Assembly: GCA_964505325.1 (NCBI GenBank) | Contig: CAZDHT010000004.1 | Coordinates: 1 to 55,730, forward strand | Source of the DNA: CAZDHT01 sp964505325 | GTDB lineage: Bacteria > Planctomycetota > PUPC01 | Direction of reading: 5' to 3' | Length of the DNA: 55,730 nucleotides | Shown: piece by piece, positions 1 to 8,358 of the stretch | How the letters are laid out: every line of letters begins with the position of its first letter | How positions within the stretch are numbered: the stretch's first letter is position 1 | The notes under the pieces: generated by a model | Told to the model about the DNA's origin: nothing | Seen by the model: only the letters and a program-made list of their open reading frames with translations | Database searches by the model: none | Position numbers and translations under genes: made by a program

Positions 1-156
1 ACACGCAACAAAGACTCAGCACACGGTTCATCATCTCAGTTCTCCATTGACCAATCATCACACCTCACGGCAGGAAACGTCCCCGTAAAGAAATTCCGTG
101 CCGCCCTCAGGCCCTGGCGATCCAAACTTGTACGTGCTGTTTGTCAACCTATGTCT

Positions 157-1569
157 CTACTTCCTCTCCCACCGGACGCCGTCGGGGGTGTCTTTGAGGG
201 TGATGCCCTGGGCGGCGAGGTCGGCGCGGATGGCGTCGGCGCGCGCGAAGTCCTTGGCCTTTCGGGCGGCCTCGCGCTCGGCGATGAGGGCCTCGACATC
301 GGCGTCGAGCGACTCCTCTCTTGCTTCGGGCAGCACGCCGAGGACCCGGTCGAACTTGCGAATCACCGCAGCGGCCCTGGCGCCGTCCGCCGCGCCGACG
401 TCGAGCCTGTTGACGTCCCGCACGAAATCAAAGATGTGCCCCAGCGCCCCGGCGATGTTCAGGTCGTTGTCCATCGCCGCCTCGAAGTCCGCCTCGACCT
501 CCTCGAGCCGCTTCTCGACCTCCGGGTCCTCACCATCGCCGGTGGCCGCTTCCATGTTCGCGACGAATTCCTTGAGCCGCTTGATGGCGGCGTCCGACGC
601 CTCGACCGTGTCAAACGTGAAGTTGAGCTGCTGCCGGTAGTGCGCGGAGAGCAGCGTGTAGCGGATCGGCATCGGGTCCAGGCCCCTGTCGAGCAGGTCG
701 CGGATGGTATAGAAGTTGCCTTTGGACTTCGACATTTTGCCCCCGTCGACCAGCAGGAACCGCGCGTGGAGCCAGTACTTGACGAAGGGCTTTCCGGTGG
801 CGCCTTCGGACTGGGCGATCTCGCATTCGTGGTGCGGGAAGATGTTGTCCTCGCCGCCGGTGTGGATGTCGATGGTGTCGCCCAGGTACTTCTGCGACAT
901 CGTCGAGCACTCGAGGTGCCATCCCGGATAGCCAACGCCCCATGGGCTCTCCCACTTCATAATGTGGTTTGGGTCCGTGACCCAGAGCGCGAAGTCGTGG
1001 GGGTTCTTCTTGTCCGGGTTCACGTCGATCCGGGCGCCCGCTTCGAGCTTGTCGAGCGTGTTGCCGGAGAGCTTGCCGTATTCGGGGAACGTCGTCACGT
1101 CGTAGTAGACGCACCCGTTGACCTCGTAGGCATGACCCTTGGCGATGAGGGCCTTCACTGTCTGGATCATGTCGCCGACGTGCTCGGTAGCGCGGGGATA
1201 GACCTTGGCGCGCTTGAGGCCGAGCGCGTCGATGTCCTCGAAGAAGGCGTTCATGTAGAACTCGGCGATCTGCCACGGGTCTTTCTTCTCGGTGCGGGCA
1301 GCCTTTTCGAGCTTGTCCTCGCCCTCGTCGGCGTCGCTGGTCAAGTGGCCGACGTCGGTGATGTTCATGACCTGGTCGACCTCGTAGCCCTTGTACTCGA
1401 GGTAGCGACGCAGCAGGTCGGCCAGCATGAACGAGCGGAAGTTGCCGATGTGCGCGTACATGTAGACGGTCGGGCCACAGTTGTACATCTTGACCTTCCC
1501 CGGCTCGACCGGAACGAACTCCTCCTTGCGGTTGGTCAGCGTGTTGTAGAGCGTCAGCGGCATCGTCAT
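157..1569 (-). CDS. cysS: Cysteinyl-tRNA synthetase
   Basis: Cytoplasmic class I aminoacyl-tRNA synthetase that charges tRNA-Cys with cysteine using ATP. The 470-residue product has the usual family length. The zinc ligand Cys31 lies in the YNCGPTVY segment, the class I HIGN motif is at residues 40-43, and the KMSKS loop (GGKMSKSKGN) is in the expected place about 270 residues in; the C-terminal helical anticodon-binding region is complete. Its ATG overlaps the stop of the upstream nucleotidyltransferase gene (ATGA), so the two are translationally coupled in an ispF-small ORF-nucleotidyltransferase-cysS operon. The 156 bases downstream to the window edge show no gene. Confidence 0.97.
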   Translation of the reverse strand: MTMPLTLYNTLTNRKEEFVPVEPGKVKMYNCGPTVYMYAHIGNFRSFMLADLLRRYLEYKGYEVDQVMNITDVGHLTSDADEGEDKLEKAARTEKKDPWQIAEFYMNAFFEDIDALGLKRAKVYPRATEHVGDMIQTVKALIAKGHAYEVNGCVYYDVTTFPEYGKLSGNTLDKLEAGARIDVNPDKKNPHDFALWVTDPNHIMKWESPWGVGYPGWHLECSTMSQKYLGDTIDIHTGGEDNIFPHHECEIAQSEGATGKPFVKYWLHARFLLVDGGKMSKSKGNFYTIRDLLDRGLDPMPIRYTLLSAHYRQQLNFTFDTVEASDAAIKRLKEFVANMEAATGDGEDPEVEKRLEEVEADFEAAMDNDLNIAGALGHIFDFVRDVNRLDVGAADGARAAAVIRKFDRVLGVLPEAREESLDADVEALIAEREAARKAKDFARADAIRADLAAQGITLKDTPDGVRWERK

Positions 1570-2024
1570 TTCTCTGTCTTGCGTTCCTTGACCTTCCTTA
1601 AGGTCCGAACATCTTGGCGGTGTCGTGGATGTTCTATTCCCTCCTTCGAGCGGATGAGGTCGTCCAGATGCAGCCAGTTCACCTCCGTGGGACCGTAATG
1701 GTCACGGACTCGCCTGCCCCAAGCCGCGCCAAAGTCAGGGATGCCGTTCAGCCCAAGCAGCAGGTCCACGCGGTCCGGCGCGACGCCGATTTGCACGATC
1801 TGCTCGGTCTCGTCAGGGTCGATTAACCAGGGGCTGCCAAACTCAGCAAGCGCCTCGTTGGCGCGTTGGACATTGTCCGGTGACGGGTCTATGAAGAGAT
1901 CCATGTCCTTGGTTGCCCGAGGTCTGGCGTGATAGATGAACGCAAATCCCCCGACGATGAGGTAGCGAACACAATGCTTCTCAAGGAGTTGAAGCAAGTC
2001 CAGGAAGTCGCGGATCACTTCCAT
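1566..2024 (-). CDS. Nucleotidyltransferase-fold protein (AbiEii/MNT-like)
   Basis: A 152-residue protein of the small nucleotidyltransferase superfamily. The fold is suggested by the N-terminal VGGFAFIYHARPRATKDMD stretch: a glycine-rich turn followed by a KDMD motif (about residues 39-42) that supplies the two metal-binding aspartates. Later DRVDLL resembles the third acidic position. The target is unknown; relatives modify tRNA, proteins or antibiotics, or act as toxins. It overlaps the 71-residue gene upstream by 10 bases and cysS downstream by 4, so it is embedded in a housekeeping operon. The small tightly coupled partner recalls toxin-antitoxin pairs, but that role is inference only. 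Confidence 0.75.
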   Translation of the reverse strand: MEVIRDFLDLLQLLEKHCVRYLIVGGFAFIYHARPRATKDMDLFIDPSPDNVQRANEALAEFGSPWLIDPDETEQIVQIGVAPDRVDLLLGLNGIPDFGAAWGRRVRDHYGPTEVNWLHLDDLIRSKEGIEHPRHRQDVRTLRKVKERKTEK

Positions 2025-2230
2025 TGGTCTTCCTCATCATCCTCCCAGTTGGCGTCGGCCCCCTTGATCAGTCTCACGTCCTCGCGGATGGTGACGAGCG
2101 CCGACAGACGGTCCTGCGGTGTGAGTGCCTGCCAGAACTCGAGGTCCCAGTCTTCCGCCTCCTCGTGGCTGTGGGCGATGTTGCCGACGATCCGTTTCCG
2201 GCGCTCTTCGCTTCGTTCTTTCAGGCCCAC
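2015..2230 (-). CDS. Small acidic protein, partner of the nucleotidyltransferase
   Basis: Hypothetical 71-residue protein. I start it at a GTG (2228-2230) because GAGGAG lies six bases upstream; the longer open frame has no comparable site. The middle (EDWDLEFWQALTPQDRLSAL) resembles short conserved proteins commonly encoded next to nucleotidyltransferases, with a W-D-x-x-F-W-Q helix followed by a P-x-x-R-L-S turn; the C-terminus is very acidic (WEDDEEDQ). No catalytic motif is visible. Its 3' end overlaps the nucleotidyltransferase start, which argues for co-translation and a physical or antidote relationship. The function is not known. Confidence 0.65.
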   Translation of the reverse strand: MGLKERSEERRKRIVGNIAHSHEEAEDWDLEFWQALTPQDRLSALVTIREDVRLIKGADANWEDDEEDQWK

Positions 2231-2240
2231 GTTGGCTCCT

Positions 2241-2714
2241 CTACAGGTCGGAGAGAGTTGCGACCGCTTCCGCTGCAATGGCTTCGCCGCGGCCGACGCT
2301 GCCGAGGCCCTCGGCGGTCTTGGCCTTCACATTCACCGATTCGGCGGGCAGCCCGAGGTCGGCGGCGATGTGCTCGCGCATCGTGCTCTTGTGCGGCCCG
2401 AGCTTCGGCCGTTCCAGCCGCACCGTCGCGTCGAGCTGCACCACGCGCAGTCCCTTCTCCGCCAGCAGCGCCGACGCCCTCCGAAGCAGCTCGCGGCTGT
2501 CGGCGTCCTTGTACTGCGGGTCGGTATCAGGGAAGTGGTCGCCGATGTCGCCCAATCCAGCGGCGCCAAACATCGCATCGATAATCGCGTGCAGGAGCAC
2601 GTCGCCGTCGGAGTGAGCCGCGGCGCCGCGCGGCGAGTCGATCTCAACCCCGCCCACCACCAGCCGCCGCCCCTCGGCAAGCCGGTGAACGTCACCACCG
2701 ATACCGACACGCAT
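2241..2714 (-). CDS. ispF: 2-C-methyl-D-erythritol 2,4-cyclodiphosphate synthase
   Basis: MEP-pathway enzyme that cyclises CDP-methylerythritol 2-phosphate to ME-cPP with release of CMP, in isoprenoid precursor synthesis. The protein starts MRVGIGGDVHRL, giving the metal-ligand pair D-x-H (D8, H10); AAHSDGDVLLHAIIDA holds the third histidine and the catalytic aspartate region, and the C-terminal KAKTAEGLGSVGRGE signature is intact. At 157 residues it has the standard length from the ATG at 2714, preceded by GGAGG; the upstream extension of the open frame is not needed. It is the first gene of the operon ending in cysS. IspF-CysS proximity is common in bacteria. Confidence 0.96.
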   Translation of the reverse strand: MRVGIGGDVHRLAEGRRLVVGGVEIDSPRGAAAHSDGDVLLHAIIDAMFGAAGLGDIGDHFPDTDPQYKDADSRELLRRASALLAEKGLRVVQLDATVRLERPKLGPHKSTMREHIAADLGLPAESVNVKAKTAEGLGSVGRGEAIAAEAVATLSDL

Positions 2715-2822
2715 ATGATCCAGCCCTCCAAGCCAGGCTCCGCCAGTATAGCACAAACCGGAGCGACGACAAGCGCTCCGGCAGGTGGTCAGGCTCCCTG
2801 CGTTGCCTTATCGGTGCGGCCG

Positions 2823-3362
2823 TCAACAGCCGGGGTCGTGCGCCTGCTCGCCGTGGCGGCCGAGCGCCTCGGCGAATGCGTCGTACGCGTCCTGGTCAAA
2901 GAGAACGAAGAGCACCTTTTCGAGCGAGGAGTCCCCCGAGGCGAGATGTTCGCGCACCGTGGCCACCATCAGCCGGGCGCATTCATCCAGTGGGAACCCG
3001 GCGATGCCGGTGCCGATCGCGGGGAATGCGATAGACTTCAGTTGGTGCTCGTCGGCGCGGAGGAGGCTGTTGCGGGTCGACGCGATGAGGTTCTCCGCCG
3101 TGGTGGGCTCGCCGAGCGACATGCTGGCGGCGTGGATCACATACTTTGCCTTGAGCCAGCCGCCGTCGGTGACCGCGGCCTCGCCAAGCGGGATCGGGCC
3201 GATCCGGTCACACTCGTCCTGGATCGACGGCCCGCCCTTGCGGCGAATCGCGCCCGCCACGCCCCCGCCCAACTGAAGCTGATTGTTGGCGGCGTTGACG
3301 ATGGCGTCCGCTTCGACTTCGGTGATGTCGCCGAGCCGAAGTTCGATCTGCTCGTCGGCCAT
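2823..3362 (-). CDS. Macrodomain protein, probable ADP-ribosyl/O-acetyl-ADP-ribose hydrolase
   Basis: Stand-alone macrodomain of 179 residues that should bind ADP-ribose and hydrolyse its esters. Visible family marks are DAIVNAANNQLQLGGGVAG (ligand-binding asparagines and the catalytic loop), the segment around VTDGGWLKAKYVIHAA, and SIAFPAIGTGIAGFP lining the distal ribose site. The start at 3362 is chosen over the longer open frame because GGGAGGG stands a few bases upstream and MADEQIEL precedes the first strand. It is on the same strand as its neighbours, 51 bases upstream of the tRNA-binding protein's end. It closely follows the MacroD/YmdB type; the substrate in this organism is not deducible. 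Confidence 0.9.
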   Translation of the reverse strand: MADEQIELRLGDITEVEADAIVNAANNQLQLGGGVAGAIRRKGGPSIQDECDRIGPIPLGEAAVTDGGWLKAKYVIHAASMSLGEPTTAENLIASTRNSLLRADEHQLKSIAFPAIGTGIAGFPLDECARLMVATVREHLASGDSSLEKVLFVLFDQDAYDAFAEALGRHGEQAHDPGC

Positions 3363-3413
3363 TTTGGTTCCCTCCCGTGTTCGGTGACCGGTCACTGGTT
3401 ACTGCTCACTTCT

Positions 3414-3743
3414 TCACAGCACCTTCGCCCCCGGCTTCATCGGGCGCTCGGGCGAGACGATCACCACGTCGTCGCCTTCCTGCGCCGCCAGGAGCATGCC
3501 CTGGCTCTCGACGCCGCGCAGCACCGCCGGCTCGAGGTTCGCCACTACCACGAGCTGCTTGCCGTTCAACTCTTCGGCGGTGTAGTACGGCTTCAGGCCG
3601 GCCACCAACTGCCGCTCTTCGCCGCCCAGGTCGACCTTGATCACGTACAGCTTGTCTGCGTTCGGATGCGGCTCGACCGATTTGACCGTGCCGACCACCA
3701 GCTCCACCTTCTTGAAATCGTTGAACGAAACCATGTCAGCCAT
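3414..3743 (-). CDS. Stand-alone tRNA-binding (EMAPII/MetRS beta-like) OB-fold protein
   Basis: A 109-residue protein corresponding to the C-terminal tRNA-binding domain of methionyl-tRNA synthetase. It shows the OB-fold signatures KKVELVVGTVKSVEPHPNADKLYV, RQLVAGLKPYY and VVVANLEPAVLRGVESQGMLLAA. Free versions serve as the beta subunit of split MetRS or as general tRNA chaperones (CsaA/Trbp111 type). No catalytic MetRS gene is seen in the window, so it may act in trans. An ATG at 3743 is preceded by GGGAG; a GTG nine bases earlier and an ATG nine bases later are alternatives. The gene lies between the macrodomain gene and the flavoprotein fusion on the same strand. Confidence 0.88.
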   Translation of the reverse strand: MADMVSFNDFKKVELVVGTVKSVEPHPNADKLYVIKVDLGGEERQLVAGLKPYYTAEELNGKQLVVVANLEPAVLRGVESQGMLLAAQEGDDVVIVSPERPMKPGAKVL

Positions 3744-3818
3744 CCGCTCCACTCCCGTTCAGGGTCAAGGGTTCAGAGTTCAGCGTTGCCGCCCATGCAC
3801 CCGTGCACTCATGCGCAC

Positions 3819-6467
3819 CTACACCGGCTGGTCGGACGTCTGCTTCATCTCGATGTTGTGGTTCGGGCAGCGCCAGATGCACATTCCGCATCCGACGCAT
3901 TTCTCGTGGTCCAGTTGGATTTGCCAGCCATCGAGGCTGAAAGCAAACTGGTTGCAGAGCTGCTGGCAAATCTGGCACCCGGCTCCGCAGCCACAGGCGT
4001 AGCATCGCTGGGCCTCGGCGACCGCCTGCTCACGGGTCAGCGGCTCGCGATAGGTCCCCCAGTCCTGGCGGCGGTCGACGGCGGGCCGCAGGCTCACCGG
4101 GACCCGCCACCGGCGCGGGTCGTCGCCGTGGCGCAGGAGCACCTCGTCCACGTCCACCTGGTTCAACGCGGGTTCCGGCGCCAGAAAGGCGAACTCGCCG
4201 GCGAACTGCCGGTCGATGTACGCTGCGGCCCGCTTGCCGTCGGCGACGGCGCTGACCACGTCCATCCGCCCGCCCGTGCAGTCCCCCCCGGCGTACACGC
4301 CGGGCACGTTCGTCTGGCACGTCTCGCGGTCAATTCTGACGAAGCCCTTGTCCGATTCGACCGGCCCGACCAGATCCTTGTCGGCCTGCTGACTCACCGC
4401 GAAGATGACCGCGTCCAGCGAGAGCCGGAACTCCGTGCCCTCGACGATCTCCGGCCGCCGCCGGCCCGACGGATCCTGCTCGCCGAGCACGTGGTTGACC
4501 ATCCGCAGGCCGGCGACGACGCCGTCCTCAACCAACACCTCCTTGGGCGCGACGAGATACATCACCTTCACGCCCTCTTCCTCGGCCTCGACCACTTCCT
4601 CGGGCGTGGCGGGCATCTCGTCCTTGGTGCGGCGGTAGAGGATGTAAACATCCTCAGCGCCCAGGCGGAGACAGGTCCGCGCCGCGTCCACCGCCGTGAA
4701 CCCGCCGCCGATTACGCCGACGCGCTTGCCCAGCAACGCCGAGCCGTCCACCGCAACGTCGCGCAGGAAATCGACCGCCACCATACAGCCGTCCGCATCT
4801 TCACCAGGGATGCCCGGCGTCCCGCCGGTCCACGCCCCGATGCCCACGAAGACGGCGCCGAAGTCGTTCCTGAGCGAATCGAGCGTGACGTCCTTGCCCA
4901 GCGCGACGCCCGTCTTGATCTCGACGCCGAGCGCCCGCACCGATTCGATGTCCGCGTCGAGTTCCTCCGTGCCCATCCGGAACCGGGGGATGAACCAGCG
5001 GAGCGCCCCGCCGGCCCGGGTCTCTTTCTCGAACACGGTCACCTGGTATCCCGCCCGCGCCAGGTCATAGGCGCAGGACAGGCCCGCCGGCCCGGCACCG
5101 ACCACGGCGACCTTCTCATCTCGCGGGCCGGCGGTCTCGACCTGCGGCGTCCAGCCCTGCTCCCGGGCATATCGCAGCACGAAGTCTTTGATGTCCCGAA
5201 TTCGCAGCGGCTCGTCCTTCGACGCCCGGGTGCAGGCCTCCTCGCACGGATGATCGCAGATCTTCCCGCAGATCGACTGAAACGGGTTCTTCGAGCAGAC
5301 GAGCCGGTAAGCGACCTCGAACTCCTCGTCCGCAACCGCCCGGACGTAACCCTGTGCCGGCACGTGCGCGGGACAGTTGTACACACACGGCGCGGCCAGC
5401 CCGGGGTCCCGGACCTCGGCGTGTCCCTCGAAAATGGTCATCTCCGGCGCGGACTTGAGCTCGTTTACCACGACGTCTCGCATATCTCGGAATGCCTTGT
5501 AGCCGTGGGTTTTCATGTACTCCTTCACGCCGTGGATGAACTCGGGCATGAAACCGAATCCGTGCGTGAGGGTGGCGGTGCACAGGCCGACCAGGTCGGC
5601 GCCGCACATCGCCATCTCGACCGCGTCGCGCCACGTGTTCACGCCGCCGGTGGCGAACATGGCCGGCTCGGGACCGATCATCCGGCGGATCTCGTAGGCG
5701 TCCCGCTTCGCCAGCGGCAACACCCAGGAGCCGGACATGCAGGAAAGCCCGATCTCGCGCTGGAGCAGGTTGGTCGACTCCGCCGGCCGGTCGAGGTCCA
5801 GCGGCACAATCGCCAAGCGGTTGGCGTTGGAGCCGACGCAATCGGCCCCTGCGTCCACCGCCGCCTTGCAGACGTAGCGGATCACGCCGCCCTCCGGGGA
5901 CAACTTGACGAACACCGGGATGTTGGTTTCGGCCTTGACGGCCTTGACGATTTCGGCCACCGCTTGGGCATCGCAGCCGAGTGAGGCCCCTGACTTGTGG
6001 CCGCCGGCGGCTGCTGCGCCTCCGCTCATCTCGACGTTGAACGACATGTTTGGGCAGCCGAAGTTCAACTCGTTGACGTGCACGCCGGCGTCTTCGCACC
6101 GCTTGGCCAGCTTGACCCAGCCCTCCACGTCCTCGTCCACGTACGTGATGTTGGAGAACAGGATAAGGTCGGGGGTCTCTCTTCGGCCCTGTTCGATGAG
6201 TGCAAGGAGTTCGTCGAGGGTCAGCCGCTTTTCGGCGGTAAAGGCGAGGTATCCTTCTGCGTTGTAATAGCCGTACCGCGGCTTGCGGTTGATGTAGGGG
6301 ACCGGATAGAGGGTGAGCTTGAGGCTGGCCGCGGCCCAGCCATTCGCCTCGGCAGCGCGGAGCTGCTCGATGCTCATCGTGGTCGGGCCGGATGAGACGA
6401 AGAACGGGTTGCGAAAAGTCAGGCCGGCCACCTCGACGGGCAGATCAAAGTCAGTGTACTTCGCCAA
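3819..6467 (-). CDS. PreA-GltD fusion: dihydropyrimidine dehydrogenase-like flavoprotein
   Basis: An 882-residue iron-sulfur flavoprotein. Residues ~1-340 are a dihydroorotate/dihydropyrimidine dehydrogenase FMN barrel (ELNFGCPN, FVKLSPEGG, FATGGVNTW). Residues ~360-440 are the cysteine-rich helical Fe-S domain of GltD (CVYNCPAHVP, CGKICDHPCEEAC). Residues ~450-780 carry FAD and NAD(P) Rossmann motifs (VAVVGAGPAGLSCA, VGVIGGGFTAVD, YAGGDCTGGR). The C-terminus has a cysteine cluster (CYACGCGAGCQICQQLC) and a ferredoxin motif CVGCGMCIWRCP. These are the parts of dihydropyrimidine dehydrogenase, but with the FMN barrel first rather than near the end. Likely chemistry is NAD(P)H-linked reduction or oxidation of a pyrimidine or related heterocycle; the exact substrate is unknown. 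No partner subunit gene is visible. Confidence 0.85.
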   Translation of the reverse strand: MAKYTDFDLPVEVAGLTFRNPFFVSSGPTTMSIEQLRAAEANGWAAASLKLTLYPVPYINRKPRYGYYNAEGYLAFTAEKRLTLDELLALIEQGRRETPDLILFSNITYVDEDVEGWVKLAKRCEDAGVHVNELNFGCPNMSFNVEMSGGAAAAGGHKSGASLGCDAQAVAEIVKAVKAETNIPVFVKLSPEGGVIRYVCKAAVDAGADCVGSNANRLAIVPLDLDRPAESTNLLQREIGLSCMSGSWVLPLAKRDAYEIRRMIGPEPAMFATGGVNTWRDAVEMAMCGADLVGLCTATLTHGFGFMPEFIHGVKEYMKTHGYKAFRDMRDVVVNELKSAPEMTIFEGHAEVRDPGLAAPCVYNCPAHVPAQGYVRAVADEEFEVAYRLVCSKNPFQSICGKICDHPCEEACTRASKDEPLRIRDIKDFVLRYAREQGWTPQVETAGPRDEKVAVVGAGPAGLSCAYDLARAGYQVTVFEKETRAGGALRWFIPRFRMGTEELDADIESVRALGVEIKTGVALGKDVTLDSLRNDFGAVFVGIGAWTGGTPGIPGEDADGCMVAVDFLRDVAVDGSALLGKRVGVIGGGFTAVDAARTCLRLGAEDVYILYRRTKDEMPATPEEVVEAEEEGVKVMYLVAPKEVLVEDGVVAGLRMVNHVLGEQDPSGRRRPEIVEGTEFRLSLDAVIFAVSQQADKDLVGPVESDKGFVRIDRETCQTNVPGVYAGGDCTGGRMDVVSAVADGKRAAAYIDRQFAGEFAFLAPEPALNQVDVDEVLLRHGDDPRRWRVPVSLRPAVDRRQDWGTYREPLTREQAVAEAQRCYACGCGAGCQICQQLCNQFAFSLDGWQIQLDHEKCVGCGMCIWRCPNHNIEMKQTSDQPV

Positions 6468-6631
6468 TTCAAGGACTCCTTCGACAGCGAATCGATGTTG
6501 CCCCCTCAGGTTCAGCTCAGATGTTAGCGCGAAAAGCCGTGCGAATCAATGGCCGCCGCCTGGCGGCTGAGGGGAGAGTAGTTCCGTGAGTCCAGCCACT
6601 TGGGTCGGACATGACCCGCCCTTTGAGTTGC

Positions 6632-6659
6632 TTGCATTCTGCATCGCGTTCGGTATATT
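6632..6659 (+). promoter_or_regulatory. Sigma-70-like promoter for the propeller gene
   Basis: TTGCAT (6632-6637) and TATATT (6654-6659) are separated by 16 bases and lie about 65 bases upstream of the GTG start in the divergent region between the flavoprotein fusion and the propeller gene. Sequence match only. Confidence 0.4.
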
Positions 6660-6725
6660 GTCGGCTGCGCCATAAAGGCGTCCCGGTCGCGCACGCGAGC
6701 GTGAGGATAGGCAGGAGGTCGAGTG

Positions 6726-8306
6726 GTGAAACGGAATTGGCTGTTGCTCGGTGTGCTATTGTTGGTCATGTGTCCGGCGATCGCTCAGTCGGCGGACTGG
6801 AGTCAGTGGCGCGGTCCGGACCGCAACGGCATCGTGTTGAAAAGCCCCCCCCTGCCAGACAAGTGGCCGGCCGCAGGCCCGAAGAAGCTCTGGCAGAGCG
6901 AGGAGAAGGTGCCCAGCGGCGATGCCGGCGGATACGGCAGCGTGACCGTGGCGGACGGCCGGGTGTACTTGTTCGTGTGCTGGAAGTACCGCGTACCGCT
7001 CACCACGCGCACGCTGCCCGAACAGAACCTGAGACGGCTCGGCTGGCACCCGGCGAAGCCGCCCGCCGATTTGCTCAAGAAGATCGAGGACGCGCGGGTG
7101 TCGGACGAGCGGGCCAAGCTGAAAGGTGGCCGCCAGATCCAGGCTTGGCGCAAGAAGTGGGCCGAAACGAATATGGACAAAGAGCAGGTGAAGAAATTCG
7201 GCCGGTTCGCCTCCGACCGGATCTCCAGGGGCACGGGCGCGATGGACTTGGCGGTGCTCGATAAGCTGGCGACCATCCGCAACAAGAAGTTCGAAAGCCA
7301 GGAAGAACTGGACAAATGGTTTGCCGCCAACGACATTACCGGCAAGCTGAAGGCCACCATCGCGCGCTACGTTCCCACGTTTGTGCAGTTGGCGAACGAC
7401 ACCTTGCTGTGCGTCGACGCGGCAACAGGAAAGACTTTGTGGAAGATCAACTTCCCGGGCGTTCCGCAGGGCTACGGCTCGTCATGCACACCATGCATCG
7501 CCAACGGCCGCTGCTACGCGACCGGGTCCGACGGCGGCGTGTACTGCCTGGATGCCAAGACCGGCGCGGAAATCTGGAAGGCCAAGGTCGGAAGCCGGGC
7601 AAAAAACAGCTCGTTCGTGCTCGTGGACGGTGTCGCGGTCATCCCCGTCGGCCCGCTGACCGGGTTCGACCCCGACAACGGCAAAGTCCTGTGGAAGCAG
7701 GACAAGATCGGTTACGGGAACAGCTCACCGGCTTATTGGCGCAAGGACGGCAAGACCTACCTGGTCTGCAACATCCGCAACAAAGTAAGCTGCGTTGACC
7801 CGAAGACCGGAGACATCCTGTGGAGTGTCCGGGGCGGCGGCGACGCCACCCCCGCGATCGTCGGCGACTACATGGCGGTCGCCACGAACAGGAAGGACGC
7901 CAGCATCATCGCCTACAAGCTGTCGAAGACCAAGGCGGAGAAACTGTGGTCGATCGAGAAGTTCCTGGACCGCGGCGCCAGCCCGGTCATCCACGACGGC
8001 TTCGTGTACGCGATGGGCAATTCCGGCGCCTGGTGTGTGAATCTCCAGACCGGCGAAGTGGCGTGGCAGAAGAAGCTGGGGAATCCGGAGTACTCGTCGC
8101 CCATCGTCGCCGACGGCAAGCTGTTCGTGTCCGGCGCGCGCGGCGCTCTCATGATGGTCAAGGCGACGCCAGACGAGTGCAAGGTGCTGGGCAAGGCCAA
8201 GGCTTCGATGGCCTCGTGCACGTCCATCGCCTTCGCCGAAGGCAAGTTGTTCTTCCGCACCAGGGACGGAATCGCCTGCTACGAGCTCGCGAAGAAGGCC
8301 GAATGA
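6726..8306 (+). CDS. Secreted PQQ-like beta-propeller protein (BamB-like)
   Basis: An exported ~526-residue protein. A signal peptide (KRNWLLLGVLLLVMCPAIAQSA) precedes WSQWRGPDRNG, the N-terminus typical of planctomycete PQQ-repeat proteins. Repeated blades contain A-x-T-G-K/A-x-x-W (for example DAATGKTLWKINFPG, DAKTGAEIWKAKVG, DPKTGDILWSVRGG, NLQTGEVAWQKKLG), the tryptophan-docking motif of the eight-bladed propeller. Between blades one and two lies a charged insertion (~residues 95-205) rich in Lys and Arg. Such proteins are scaffolds or enzymes in the periplasm or outside; no PQQ-dehydrogenase catalytic residues are evident. Two GTG codons begin the frame; the second (6726) sits seven bases after AGGAGG and is preferred. 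A sulfatase follows at once on the same strand. Confidence 0.88.
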   Translation: MKRNWLLLGVLLLVMCPAIAQSADWSQWRGPDRNGIVLKSPPLPDKWPAAGPKKLWQSEEKVPSGDAGGYGSVTVADGRVYLFVCWKYRVPLTTRTLPEQNLRRLGWHPAKPPADLLKKIEDARVSDERAKLKGGRQIQAWRKKWAETNMDKEQVKKFGRFASDRISRGTGAMDLAVLDKLATIRNKKFESQEELDKWFAANDITGKLKATIARYVPTFVQLANDTLLCVDAATGKTLWKINFPGVPQGYGSSCTPCIANGRCYATGSDGGVYCLDAKTGAEIWKAKVGSRAKNSSFVLVDGVAVIPVGPLTGFDPDNGKVLWKQDKIGYGNSSPAYWRKDGKTYLVCNIRNKVSCVDPKTGDILWSVRGGGDATPAIVGDYMAVATNRKDASIIAYKLSKTKAEKLWSIEKFLDRGASPVIHDGFVYAMGNSGAWCVNLQTGEVAWQKKLGNPEYSSPIVADGKLFVSGARGALMMVKATPDECKVLGKAKASMASCTSIAFAEGKLFFRTRDGIACYELAKKAE

Positions 8307-8358
8307 GCTGCCCGCGTCCGGAGATGGACCCACGAACAGGCCGAACATCCTCATCTTC

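Noticed and set aside
151..1698. A 515-codon open frame on the plus strand opposite cysS, and similar long frames opposite other genes (for example 1929-5984).
   Set aside because: Mirror frames of GC-rich genes. The opposite strand encodes clear enzymes with intact motifs, and these frames have no ribosome binding site or recognisable domains.
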